NCBI GenBank assembly: GCA_900769975.1
Contig: CAAGIR010000241.1
Span: forward strand, 9,950-73,949
Reading direction: 5' to 3'
Length of the DNA stretch: 64,000 nt
Source: Spirochaetia bacterium
GTDB lineage: Bacteria; Spirochaetota; Spirochaetia; Treponematales; Treponemataceae
Positions 36,547 through 45,110 of the stretch are shown piece after piece. A program made the translations under genes and the position numbers. The number at the start of each line of letters is the position of its first letter. Position 1 is the stretch's first letter. The notes under the pieces are model-generated. The model worked only from the letters and a program-made list of their open reading frames with translations. It ran no database searches and was not told the origin of the DNA.

Positions 36547-36602
36547 TATAGTCAAAAAAATGTCTTTACTTTTTTATATTACTTTTTTTATAAGGGAGAA
36601 TT

Positions 36603-37595
36603 ATGACTAAAAAAATGAAAAAATTTGTAACATGGATTGTTGTTTTATTTGTTTTACTGATAGTATTTTTATTTATGGGACCACTTTACATCATCAATGA
36701 AGGAAGTCAGGTTGTAATTACACGTTTTGGAAGCATTGTAAACACTCACACAGAGGCTGGCTTACATTTTAAAATTCCATTCTTAGATAAAGTTACGACA
36801 TACCCAAAACTTGTCCTTTCTCTTGACGGAGATGAACAGCGTATTCCTACAAAAGAAAATCAGTTCATTATTGTAGATACAACTTCGCGCTGGCGAATAA
36901 GCGATCCTGCAAAATTTTATCAGAATTTCACAAATCTAGAAAATGCTTATAACAAACTTTCTGATATCATTGATTCGTCTTGCCGCACTGTAATTACACA
37001 GAACAGATTAAGCGAAATAGTACGATCATCAAACATAATTAATGAAACAAAGCAAATTTCAGATGACGAAAAAGACGAAGAAACAAAAGAAATTGACAGC
37101 CTGGTAAACGATGCAACAAATAATGAAGTTGTTACAAAAGGCCGAAATGAACTTTGCAGACTTATGACGCTCGAAGCAAACAAACTTGTTCCAGAATATG
37201 GTATAGACTTAATTGACATTGTTCCACGCCAAATCAAATATTCTGATGAACTTACAGAATCTGTTTTCAACAGAATGATAAAAGACAGAAATCAGGTAGC
37301 ACAGGCTTACCGTTCTCTTGGTGAAGGAAAAAAAGCTGAATGGCTTGGTAAACTGGAAAGCGATAAACGTACAATTGCATCTGAAGCATATCGTAAAGCA
37401 GAGGAAATAAAAGGTAATGCCGACGCACAGGCTGCCGCAATTTACGCACAGGCATATAACAAAGACCCTGAATTTTATACATTCTGGAAAAGCATGGAAT
37501 CTTACAAAAATAATTTAAAAGATTATCCTGCAACTTACAGCACAAAAATGGACTACTTTAAATATTTATATAACGCAGAAGGAAAAAGCAGATAG
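36603..37595 (+). CDS. hflC: Prohibitin/SPFH-family protease modulator HflC
   Basis: 330 residues. A membrane helix at about 8-29 precedes the SPFH domain (IINEGSQVVITRFGSIV, AGLHFKIPFLDKVTTYPKLVLSLDGD, VDTTSRWRISDPAKFY). Residues of about 145-180 are an acidic insert (DDEKDEETKEIDSLVND) before the conserved LCRLMTLEANKLVPEYGIDLIDIVPRQIKYSDE. The C-terminal YAQAYNKDPEFYTFWKSMESYK matches HflC. GGGAG precedes the ATG. The next gene begins 2 bases after its stop. Confidence 0.93.
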   Translation: MTKKMKKFVTWIVVLFVLLIVFLFMGPLYIINEGSQVVITRFGSIVNTHTEAGLHFKIPFLDKVTTYPKLVLSLDGDEQRIPTKENQFIIVDTTSRWRISDPAKFYQNFTNLENAYNKLSDIIDSSCRTVITQNRLSEIVRSSNIINETKQISDDEKDEETKEIDSLVNDATNNEVVTKGRNELCRLMTLEANKLVPEYGIDLIDIVPRQIKYSDELTESVFNRMIKDRNQVAQAYRSLGEGKKAEWLGKLESDKRTIASEAYRKAEEIKGNADAQAAAIYAQAYNKDPEFYTFWKSMESYKNNLKDYPATYSTKMDYFKYLYNAEGKSR

Positions 37596-37597
37596 TA

Positions 37598-39331
37598 ATG
37601 GCAGAAATTGTTACAATTGACAGCAGCGAAATCAAGTTAAATACAAATCTTGATGAATATTCTTTTGGGAAAACAAATTACGAATCAATTATTACACAGG
37701 AAGGTGTCGTTTATGACGGAACAGATTTTTCTTCATGGTCATTTTCCAGTGTAAAATCCTTTAATATAGAAGAAAAAGCACAAAGAATTGTTTTTTATTG
37801 CGGCGAAAATCCTTTTTCATCGCAGGCACAAACACTTTTACAGATGTTTGAACTGGCAGAACAAAACAATTCCAGGGAAAATGCCGCAAAACTGTTTAAT
37901 GCAGTAAAATCTGTCTGTAATGCATTAACTCTTGCCGCAAAAACAAATAAAAACATTCCTTTAATTGGTGCAGGCGGAATTATTATCGATTCGGAAAATG
38001 CAGCAGAATCCGACAATTTAAAGATTTTATTCTTACCGCAGGATTTGTTTGTAACTGCCGCAAATGCACTCTCCCAAAAAGAATTTCAACAGTTGCATTT
38101 AGGCTGGATAAACCAGACCATTTACGGTTTACCTGCCGTCTGCTTTGAACGTGCCGTCCTTGTATACAGATTATTGTGTCAGAAATTTCCGTACGATTCT
38201 TCTGATCAGGTAGAAAGAAATGCCGATATTCTTGACAGCAAATTTTTGCCAGTTCAAATGTCGGTACAAAATCTTAATAAAGAACTTGCATCTGCAGTAA
38301 ACAAAGCCTTACGTTTAAATTCAAACAGCGTTAATATCCCCGGAAAAAAAGAAAAAGGCAAAAAAAGTGAAGATTTAACACCTACTGCCGATTTCCCACT
38401 CCATCTTCTGCAGGATGCATACATTCTTTCGCAGGAACAGCGGTTAAATCCTCCTGAAAAAGATTTTTTAAATAAAGCAGAAAATTACGAACGTTCCCAG
38501 GCAAAAAAAATAAAAACAAAGCGAAACATAAGACGAAATTCTGCTTTGATAGGCGTTATTTTTGCTGTCGGCGTAATCCTTACTTCGTTAATTATAAATT
38601 CAATACAAACTGATTTAGATTCAGAAACTTCTGTCGGACTTACCTCCACACAAACAGTCCTTGGATTTTTTTACGGCGTAAATACAAAAGATACTGTTTT
38701 ACTTACAAATCTAGTAAATGGAAAGAAACCGCAAAAACATGTCGATACGGTAAGTCAGATTTATGTTCTTGATAAACAGCGTCACATATATGAAAAAGAT
38801 AATGGCTTTGCAACTCCAGAAAACTGGCTTTTATTTTCTACAACTCTCGAAAGATATGCAAACTGCGGAATATATGGTGTGTCAAATCTGTATATAGACG
38901 GCGAACCATATGAAATTCAAATTACTTTACCCAAAAAAAAGGATAAGGCAGAACCGTTGACAATTGAAAATGACATTCCACTTGAAAACAAAATGAAGAC
39001 AACACATCATGCAGAATACTTTTTAATTCATTCTGAAGGTGAAAACAATCATTTTATAGTCGAAAAAGTATTTGAAGATTTTACACTTACATTCCATAAA
39101 GACAGATGGCTCATAACAGATATTTCAACACAAACGGTGACTGTTCCAGTAAGCTCAAAAACTTTCAAAAATGACTATATGAATCAACTTGCACTAAACG
39201 ATGCAGACGTAATAGTAAGTGTAGAAAATCTCAGGGAAAAATATCCATGGTTACCGACACAAACTGCACTGCAAACAGAAAAAGAAAGGCTTCAAAAAGA
39301 ACTAGAAAATCCACTTTCAATGTTTCAGTAA
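37598..39331 (+). CDS. Unknown membrane protein co-transcribed with hflKC
   Basis: 577 residues. I do not recognise the family. The N-terminal 310 residues look soluble and contain no signal peptide; a single helix at about 313-334 (SALIGVIFAVGVILTSLII) follows a Lys/Arg-rich stretch, so the N-terminal part should be cytoplasmic and the last 240 residues periplasmic. It starts 2 bases after hflC, so it is in the hflKC operon and may be a partner or substrate adaptor of the FtsH complex; that is inference from position. Confidence 0.7.
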   Translation: MAEIVTIDSSEIKLNTNLDEYSFGKTNYESIITQEGVVYDGTDFSSWSFSSVKSFNIEEKAQRIVFYCGENPFSSQAQTLLQMFELAEQNNSRENAAKLFNAVKSVCNALTLAAKTNKNIPLIGAGGIIIDSENAAESDNLKILFLPQDLFVTAANALSQKEFQQLHLGWINQTIYGLPAVCFERAVLVYRLLCQKFPYDSSDQVERNADILDSKFLPVQMSVQNLNKELASAVNKALRLNSNSVNIPGKKEKGKKSEDLTPTADFPLHLLQDAYILSQEQRLNPPEKDFLNKAENYERSQAKKIKTKRNIRRNSALIGVIFAVGVILTSLIINSIQTDLDSETSVGLTSTQTVLGFFYGVNTKDTVLLTNLVNGKKPQKHVDTVSQIYVLDKQRHIYEKDNGFATPENWLLFSTTLERYANCGIYGVSNLYIDGEPYEIQITLPKKKDKAEPLTIENDIPLENKMKTTHHAEYFLIHSEGENNHFIVEKVFEDFTLTFHKDRWLITDISTQTVTVPVSSKTFKNDYMNQLALNDADVIVSVENLREKYPWLPTQTALQTEKERLQKELENPLSMFQ

Positions 39332-39361
39332 AAAAAGAACAAGTAACAAAAACATCTGTGA

Positions 39362-39383
39362 CATAAGTAACGCATAAGTAACG
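39362..39383 (+). repeat. 11-bp tandem repeat upstream of the carboxyltransferase
   Basis: CATAAGTAACG occurs twice in direct succession (39362-39372, 39373-39383), about 40 bases upstream of the promoter. Confidence 0.7.
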
Positions 39384-39423
39384 CAATTAATTTATTTTGA
39401 CATTTTCACTTAATTTTGTCATA

Positions 39424-39452
39424 TTGACAGATTTAAGGAACTCGTATATCAT
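39424..39452 (+). promoter_or_regulatory. Candidate promoter of the carboxyltransferase gene
   Basis: TTGACA (39424-39429), 17-base spacer, TATCAT (39447-39452). The start codon lies only 18 bases past the -10 box, with GAGGT between, giving a very short leader. A TATAAT at 39455-39460 is too close to be preferred. Confidence 0.45.
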
Positions 39453-39470
39453 TCTATAATGAGGTAAACA

Positions 39471-40961
39471 ATGGAATACAATATTGAAAAACAACACGCA
39501 AAAGGCAAACTCCATGCTATTGAAAGAATTCATGCCCTTTGCGATAAAGATTCATTTGTGGAAACATACCAGAGTGTAAAACATAATTGTACAAGTTTTG
39601 GTATGGACAAAAAAGACATTCCTTACGATGGTGTTATTACTGGATTTGGAAAAATCAACGGTAGAAAAGTTGCGGTTTATGCTCAGGATTTTACAGTTCA
39701 AGGTGGTACGCTTGGTCACATGCATGGCCGCAAAATTGCTGATTTGACAAAAATGGCTATTGATGCACGCTGTCCTGTTATCGGCATTAATGATTCGGGT
39801 GGAGCACGTATTCAGGAAGGTGTTGAAGCACTCGGCGGATATGGAAATGTATTTAATCAGAATGTACGCGCTTCAGGTGCAATTCCTCAGATTTCGATTA
39901 TTGCAGGTCCTTGTGCAGGTGGTGCAGTTTATTCTCCTGGAATTACAGACTTTATTTTTACAGTTGATAAAGTAACTCAAATGTTCATCACAGGTCCAAA
40001 AGTTGTAAAATCTGTTATGTTTATGGACATTTCTGCAGAAGATTTAGGCGGTGCAAATATCCATGCTCAAAAATCAGGAGTTTCTCATTTTAGATGTGAT
40101 TCAGAAAAAGAATGTTATGAAGAAGTTAGAAAACTTTTAGATTATATTCCTCACTACTTTGGTGATAAAGTTGAAGCTACAAAAGATTTCAAATTCAACG
40201 AAAAAAAGGCTTCAAAACGCATTCAAGAAATTCTTCCAGAAAATCCTCGTCAGGGATATGATGTTCGTGAAGTAATCAACTGTGTTATCGATGATGATTC
40301 TTTCTTTGAAATTATGAAAGAATTTGCTATTAACTGTGTTGTTGGATTTGGAAAAATTGAAGGTCGTACAGTAGGTATTGTTGCTAATAATCCAGCAGGA
40401 CTTGGCGGTATCCTCGATTGTGATGCTTCTGATAAAATTGCAAGATTTGTTCGCTATTGTGATTCTTTTGACATCCCTCTTCTGACATTTGTTGACGTAC
40501 CAGGTTTTGTTCCAGGTCCGCAAGAAGAACAGAAAGGTATTATCCGTCATGGTGCAAAAGTTATTTATGCTTACAGTGAAGCTACAGTTCCAAAACTTAC
40601 TGTAATTCTGCGTAAAGCATACGGCGGTGCATACATTGCAATGTGTTCAAAACATCTTGGTGCTGATTTTGTATACGCTTGGCCAAAATCTGAAATTGCC
40701 GTTATGGGTGCAGAAGGTGCAATTGAAATTCTTTATGCAAAAGAATTAAAAGATCCTAATAAAGCACAGGAAATTGCTGAGGCAACTGCAAAATATAAAT
40801 CTGAAATCATGACACCATATATTGCAGCAGAACGTGGATATATCACAGAAATAATTCAGCCAGAAGAAACACGTAAACGAATTGTTGCAAGTTTTGACTT
40901 CCTAGAAACAAAGATTTTCACAAATAAACCGTTAAAGAAACATGGAAACATTCCTCTTTAA
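39471..40961 (+). CDS. Acyl-CoA carboxylase carboxyltransferase (beta) subunit
   Basis: 496 residues, the biotin-dependent carboxyltransferase family of propionyl-CoA carboxylase beta and methylmalonyl-CoA decarboxylase alpha. Landmarks are INDSGGARIQEGVEALGGYG, IAGPCAGGAVYSPGITDF, FVDVPGFVPGPQEEQ and RKAYGGAYIAMCSKHLGADF (oxyanion-forming Gly pairs). No biotin carboxylase, biotin carrier or decarboxylase membrane subunit is next to it, so carboxylation or decarboxylation cannot be decided. GAGGT precedes the start. Transcription likely ends at the hairpin inside the convergent pgeF. Confidence 0.92.
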   Translation: MEYNIEKQHAKGKLHAIERIHALCDKDSFVETYQSVKHNCTSFGMDKKDIPYDGVITGFGKINGRKVAVYAQDFTVQGGTLGHMHGRKIADLTKMAIDARCPVIGINDSGGARIQEGVEALGGYGNVFNQNVRASGAIPQISIIAGPCAGGAVYSPGITDFIFTVDKVTQMFITGPKVVKSVMFMDISAEDLGGANIHAQKSGVSHFRCDSEKECYEEVRKLLDYIPHYFGDKVEATKDFKFNEKKASKRIQEILPENPRQGYDVREVINCVIDDDSFFEIMKEFAINCVVGFGKIEGRTVGIVANNPAGLGGILDCDASDKIARFVRYCDSFDIPLLTFVDVPGFVPGPQEEQKGIIRHGAKVIYAYSEATVPKLTVILRKAYGGAYIAMCSKHLGADFVYAWPKSEIAVMGAEGAIEILYAKELKDPNKAQEIAEATAKYKSEIMTPYIAAERGYITEIIQPEETRKRIVASFDFLETKIFTNKPLKKHGNIPL

Positions 40962-40964
40962 TAG

Positions 40965-41774
40965 TTAATTTTTTGTAATAAAAGCGGCTTGCACTGTGAA
41001 ACAATCAGGGTAGCCGCTTTTTTTTGTTTCACGTCTGTTTGAACCGTAAAAACCATCTTTTGAACAGCAGGTACAATCAGGATGAATATAAATATTCTCC
41101 AGCAAAACGCCAGCCTGTTCCAGAACATTAAGATTTGCCTGCAGCAAAGACAATCTGAACAGTCTTTTATCAGAACGGTCTAGTGAAAATTTCCAGTCCA
41201 CTTTTATATCATCGCAAAGACGCTCCACACAGTTACTGCCAAAATTATTTGAAAAATATTCTGCCCTTTCACTGTCAACAATATAACAGCAGTTATGGAT
41301 ATGCGGTCCAATGGCAAAACAAAAATCTTTTGCTTTTGTGCCGTATTTTTTTTCTGCAAGTTTTAATGCCTCACCTACAATTCCTGTTCCTTTCCATCCA
41401 GAATGAACAATTCCAAAAACACCGCTATCTGGTTCATAAAGATAAACAGGTACACAATCTGCAACAGTTACAGTCGGGATAAGCATTTCATTTACTGTAA
41501 TAATCCCGTCTCCTACTTTTTGATATGTATCATCACATTTTTTCACATCATAAACAATTTTTGTGTGGTTCAATTCTACAGGGACAAAAGTTTTGCCGCC
41601 AAAATCATTTGAAATTTCTGCAAGTTTTTTTGAACGCAAATCATTCTGCTCGTTCCACCTGAAACGCATGGAACCGCATGAACGTACAGTCATTGCACAA
41701 ACAGCATTATTTTGATTTTCATCCAGTTGTTTTCCATTTTTTATAAAAGAAAAAGTAATATAATCATCAGTCAT
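40965..41774 (-). CDS. pgeF: Purine nucleoside phosphorylase / multicopper-oxidase-like YfiH (LACC1) family
   Basis: 269 residues. Landmarks are VTVADCVPVYLYEPDSGVFGIVHSGWKGT (His and Cys zinc ligands), AIGPHIHNCCYIV and the C-terminal HPDCTCCSKDGFYGSNRRE. The family was first called polyphenol oxidase; members later showed purine nucleoside phosphorylase and deaminase activity. Its start overlaps the stop of the upstream gene by 8 bases, so translation is coupled. A terminator for the opposite strand lies in its 3' end. Confidence 0.87.
   Translation of the reverse strand: MTDDYITFSFIKNGKQLDENQNNAVCAMTVRSCGSMRFRWNEQNDLRSKKLAEISNDFGGKTFVPVELNHTKIVYDVKKCDDTYQKVGDGIITVNEMLIPTVTVADCVPVYLYEPDSGVFGIVHSGWKGTGIVGEALKLAEKKYGTKAKDFCFAIGPHIHNCCYIVDSERAEYFSNNFGSNCVERLCDDIKVDWKFSLDRSDKRLFRLSLLQANLNVLEQAGVLLENIYIHPDCTCCSKDGFYGSNRRETKKSGYPDCFTVQAAFITKN
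40980..41026 (+). terminator. Terminator for the carboxyltransferase gene, inside the pgeF 3' end
   Basis: AAAGCGGCT (40981-40989) pairs with AGCCGCTTT (41012-41020), 9 bp, followed by a T run. The stem overlaps the last codons of pgeF on the other strand. Confidence 0.8.
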
Positions 41775-43482
41775 TAACGGCAGCCTCGTCGATTGGTTCC
41801 AGTTCCAGAAGATAAAAAATACATTTGTTTAGGCCTTTTCTTACATTTGCAAGTTTTTCACGCCAATTCATATTTTGAGAACCTTTTATATTATTAAAAT
41901 TCTGCAGTGAAAAATGAATTGAATCGTTTTCAGAATCAAAAAAGCCATGCATTACGGCATCCAGAATTCTGCTTCCCTTTATAAAATTTTTCGTTATATC
42001 GTGAATTTCGTTTTCTATAGTCGTAAGCAATGCTTCTACCTGATTTTGCGATTGAAACGAATGAATGTGATTTTTCTTTATCGAAACAAAAATCGTGCCG
42101 ACTTCCCCTTTTTCTGAAAGCCGTTCCAAAAGCGACATCATATTCCTGCACGCATCACAAAAAAGATTATATCCGTCTGAAAACTCCGTTTTATTCTGAC
42201 TTCTTTCAAAAATGCCTTCTGTTATTACATCAGTGAGAATAGTTTCATATTCAGCGAATTTTTCTTCAACAAACCAGGAAAGAAATCCGCCTGTCAATTC
42301 GCAAGAAAATGGAGTTCTGTCCCAGAATAAAAGCCATGGCCTTTCTTTCATTACAGGAAATTCTTCCAGGCCGAAATCTTTTTGCATAGAAACAGAAATC
42401 AAGTTTTTTTTACGTTCCCTTACCCAGTCGGCCCACCGCAAATCGATAATTTTTCTCCATTGAGAACGGAAAACAGGAAACCATCCTTCTACTCCGCCTG
42501 TGTTGCCTGGTGTCCAGTCGTAATTTTCATTTATAATTTTCCCGATTTTTATAACAGGAATGGCACTCAAAAACACCTGGATTTTTGCCAGATTTTGATT
42601 TGCCGTTCGTATGAACTGTTTTACCGCTTCTTGAATGTCTTCACTTTTTACTTTTTTGGATAAATCTTTTCGCTGAGAAAACAAAAAAAGTGATTCTAGA
42701 AGTTCATTTGTTATTTCATGCGAATTCATTAAGACAGCTGCAAATTTGTCATAATCAATCTGGGCATTTTTATAAGGACAAGTATAAAGATTGTCCGTAA
42801 GGTTTGTAAACTGCGAGGTAAAATGGATAAAAGGAAGATATGAAAATTCTTTAAGCCAGTTTAAGGCTGTAATTGCTTCGTATAATGAAGTTTTGTCAGA
42901 TTTTCCCATTTCTTCGAGAAGTTCGTCCAGTTTTTTTAACAGATTTTTCTTAATTTCAATATTTGGTTCTACTTCAAAATCCAGCGAAAACGGATCTGCA
43001 TTTGCATTTATTTTTTCCGTAAGTTCAGGATTAACAAACGAACTTAAAAAAACGTAAAAGTCACCAGGATTTTCATCAACAATCATAAAGTAAGGTTTAA
43101 AAAAATCGGCCGATTCTTTAAGGCTTTTTAACTGCTGAAAAAAAATGGAATCAAGCAGTTTGTTTTTGTGATTTACCAGCCCGGAATGATTTTTATTAAC
43201 ACGTCTTGCAAGAGCCGCAATTAAATCTTCATTATACAATGTTTCTGTTGTTTTTTTATAAAATATGCTTTTAAACCACAAAATAATCCTGTAAAAAAAA
43301 GATTCCTGTGTATATTTTGCATGTAAAGAAAAGGAACTGTCATTTTCTTTGATTTCGTTATCATCAAATGTTACTGCAGGTGACAGATTTTGATTTATGC
43401 TGTTAAGCATATCCATTCTGTCTTGCTTACTTAAACCTGCAACAAGCTTGTCAAAAGCATCTCTCTTTAAATTATCATCCAT
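41767..43482 (-). CDS. DUF5312-like spirochaetal protein of unknown function
   Basis: 571 residues from the ATG at 43482 (MDDNLKRDAFDKLVAG); the frame remains open upstream across the tRNA-Glu gene and is not coding there. There is no signal peptide. The opening KLVAGLSKQDRMDMLNSI and the FYRIILWFKSIFYKKT segment suggest the treponemal DUF5312 family, by memory only. The rest is rich in charged and aromatic residues without a motif I recognise. It overlaps pgeF by 8 bases. Confidence 0.65.
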   Translation of the reverse strand: MDDNLKRDAFDKLVAGLSKQDRMDMLNSINQNLSPAVTFDDNEIKENDSSFSLHAKYTQESFFYRIILWFKSIFYKKTTETLYNEDLIAALARRVNKNHSGLVNHKNKLLDSIFFQQLKSLKESADFFKPYFMIVDENPGDFYVFLSSFVNPELTEKINANADPFSLDFEVEPNIEIKKNLLKKLDELLEEMGKSDKTSLYEAITALNWLKEFSYLPFIHFTSQFTNLTDNLYTCPYKNAQIDYDKFAAVLMNSHEITNELLESLFLFSQRKDLSKKVKSEDIQEAVKQFIRTANQNLAKIQVFLSAIPVIKIGKIINENYDWTPGNTGGVEGWFPVFRSQWRKIIDLRWADWVRERKKNLISVSMQKDFGLEEFPVMKERPWLLFWDRTPFSCELTGGFLSWFVEEKFAEYETILTDVITEGIFERSQNKTEFSDGYNLFCDACRNMMSLLERLSEKGEVGTIFVSIKKNHIHSFQSQNQVEALLTTIENEIHDITKNFIKGSRILDAVMHGFFDSENDSIHFSLQNFNNIKGSQNMNWREKLANVRKGLNKCIFYLLELEPIDEAAVND

Positions 43483-43546
43483 AAGAAATATAATAAATTG
43501 TACGTGATTTTTCTGCAAGTAATTTTGTATAGAACAATAAAAAAAA

Positions 43547-43619
43547 TAGCTCCTACGGGAGTCGAACCCGTCTTTCGACCTTGAGAGGGTCACGAACTAA
43601 ACCGATATTCGAAGGAGCC
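43547..43619 (-). tRNA. tRNA-Glu (CTC)
   Basis: 73 bases. Acceptor GGCTCCT pairs with AGGAGCT (one G-U), D stem GAAT/GTTC, anticodon loop CTCTCAA with anticodon CTC, T arm ACGGG-TTCGACT-CCCGT. CCA is not encoded. Confidence 0.95.
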
Positions 43620-43620
43620 A

Positions 43621-43654
43621 AAAAAAAAGCTGAACCATTTTACTGATTCAGCTT
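43621..43654 (-). terminator. Terminator between tRNA-Gln and tRNA-Glu
   Basis: AAGCTGAA (43627-43634) pairs with TTCAGCTT (43647-43654); on the minus strand a run of T follows. It lies downstream of tRNA-Gln and only a few bases before the 5' end of tRNA-Glu. Confidence 0.75.
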
Positions 43655-43657
43655 GAG

Positions 43658-43728
43658 TTCCCCAAGGAGGATTCGAACCCCCACAGTCAGAACCAGAATC
43701 TGAAGTGCTACCATTACACAATCGGGGA
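43658..43728 (-). tRNA. tRNA-Gln (CTG)
   Basis: 71 bases. Acceptor TCCCCGA pairs with TTGGGGA (one G-U), anticodon loop TTCTGGT with anticodon CTG, T arm GGGGG-TTCGAAT-CCTCC. CCA is not encoded. Confidence 0.95.
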
Positions 43729-43793
43729 ATAAGTGAGTTTAATATTATAACAATTAACTCACTTTGTCAATATCAAAAACTACATTTTTCAAT

Positions 43794-44180
43794 TTATTTT
43801 GATTTTTTTGCTGTAGTTTTCTTTGCTGTTTTTGGAGCAGGCTTTTTTGAAACCTTGTCTTCTTTTGGAACAGTTGTATCAACTACAGAGTTGTCATCAT
43901 TTGCTAGTTCAGAACGAACATACTTGTCTGCTTTCCAGTCGTTAATCCAACGGTTACCGTCAAGACAGTATCTGAACTGATAAGAAGCGTTTGTATCAAG
44001 CATTTTTTTAAGAGAAAAAGAACCATCAGGATTTTTTTTCATAGGGAGAGAAGTTTCATCCCAACTGTTGAATTCTCCAACCAAGTATACTTTTTCAGCA
44101 CCTGCAGCTGCTTCTGGATTTACAGTGAAAACTACAGTACATGTTTTTCCATCTTTTGAAAAGGTTTTCTTCAATGACAT
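43794..44180 (-). CDS. Free-standing CBM48/AMPK-type glycogen-binding domain protein
   Basis: 128 residues. Almost the whole protein is one carbohydrate-binding module of the CBM48/AMPK-beta type: VYLVGEFNSWD, PMKKNPDGSFSLKKML and YQFRYCLDGNRWINDW. A Lys/Ala-rich tail (PAPKTAKKTTAKKSK) follows. No catalytic domain is attached, so it may target another enzyme to glycogen or be an assembly factor; this is inference. GGAGGT precedes the ATG. A 6-bp hairpin (TAGCCT/AGGCTA, 44194-44217) lies in the leader. Confidence 0.87.
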   Translation of the reverse strand: MSLKKTFSKDGKTCTVVFTVNPEAAAGAEKVYLVGEFNSWDETSLPMKKNPDGSFSLKKMLDTNASYQFRYCLDGNRWINDWKADKYVRSELANDDNSVVDTTVPKEDKVSKKPAPKTAKKTTAKKSK

Positions 44181-44376
44181 TTTTTACCTCCGGTAGCCTA
44201 AAAAAAGAAAAAGGCTAAACATAAAATCAATACTGTTAATAGTAATAATATATCAATTAAAAATCAAGTATAAAATTGAAAAATTACATAAGGAAATTCC
44301 CCTACTATCTGATTTTCTATTTTAATTTACCTTTGTTGATAAAACAAACTTAATCAATTTTATTATGAAAAAAAAA

Positions 44377-45018
44377 TTATTTATCACGGATTACACGGCA
44401 ATGCAAAGGCTGCATTGTTTTTATATTTTTTGACTGATTTATAAATTCATAATCTGAAAAAATTGATAAAAAATCAGAAGATTCCTTTTGTTCTAGAATT
44501 TCTTCAAAATTATCAGACACAGAAAGATCATAATAGTCTTTTACTTTATGCCAGGGCAAAACTTTCCCTGTTATGAAATCCAGTTTTATATCACCGGCAT
44601 AGTTTACAACACCTTCTTTTACAGTAAATGCATATGGATTAAAATATTCAGAATTGTTACCAACCTTTATGATTCCATACATTCCTTTTTTCGCTTTTAA
44701 CATTACTGATTGTATTGGTGATTCTGTATTTTCTACAGTGTAAACAGAAAAAGAACCAGGAGCCTTTTTTATTTGTAAATCAGAATTTAAATGCAATGAT
44801 TCTTTATTTTTTACTTTACTTCCATTTGAGTAATAAAATTCGTCTATAGTTCTGCCTGCCGTAGGATTAAGAATTCTCAGCAAAATAAAGCCTTCGTCTT
44901 TTCCTAACACAACTGGAGAATCCTTTTTTTCAGTTTTTACAGTTTCAATAGTTGTTGCACAAGATATAAAAAAACTGAAAATAATAATAGTAAATAAAAG
45001 ATATTCTATCTTTTTCAT
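44377..45018 (-). CDS. Hypothetical lipoprotein
   Basis: 213 residues. MKKIEYLLFTIIIFSFFISC is a lipoprotein signal peptide with Cys20. The mature part (GFILLRILNPTAGRTIDEFYYSNGSKV; VMLKAKKGMYGIIKVGN) is beta-rich with no recognised domain. A stand-alone gene on the minus strand with AGGA upstream of the ATG. The 196 bases between it and the CBM48 gene contain nothing I can name. Confidence 0.72.
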   Translation of the reverse strand: MKKIEYLLFTIIIFSFFISCATTIETVKTEKKDSPVVLGKDEGFILLRILNPTAGRTIDEFYYSNGSKVKNKESLHLNSDLQIKKAPGSFSVYTVENTESPIQSVMLKAKKGMYGIIKVGNNSEYFNPYAFTVKEGVVNYAGDIKLDFITGKVLPWHKVKDYYDLSVSDNFEEILEQKESSDFLSIFSDYEFINQSKNIKTMQPLHCRVIRDK

Positions 45019-45110
45019 AATTTTCCTCTATTAAAGTTAATAATATACTGATTGAATCAGGAATTCAACTTTTTACAGACTTTTTCACAGACATCCCATT
45101 AAGTTTTTTT

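Noticed and set aside
43483..43593. Extended start of the DUF5312-like gene
   Set aside because: It would run through the tRNA-Glu gene.
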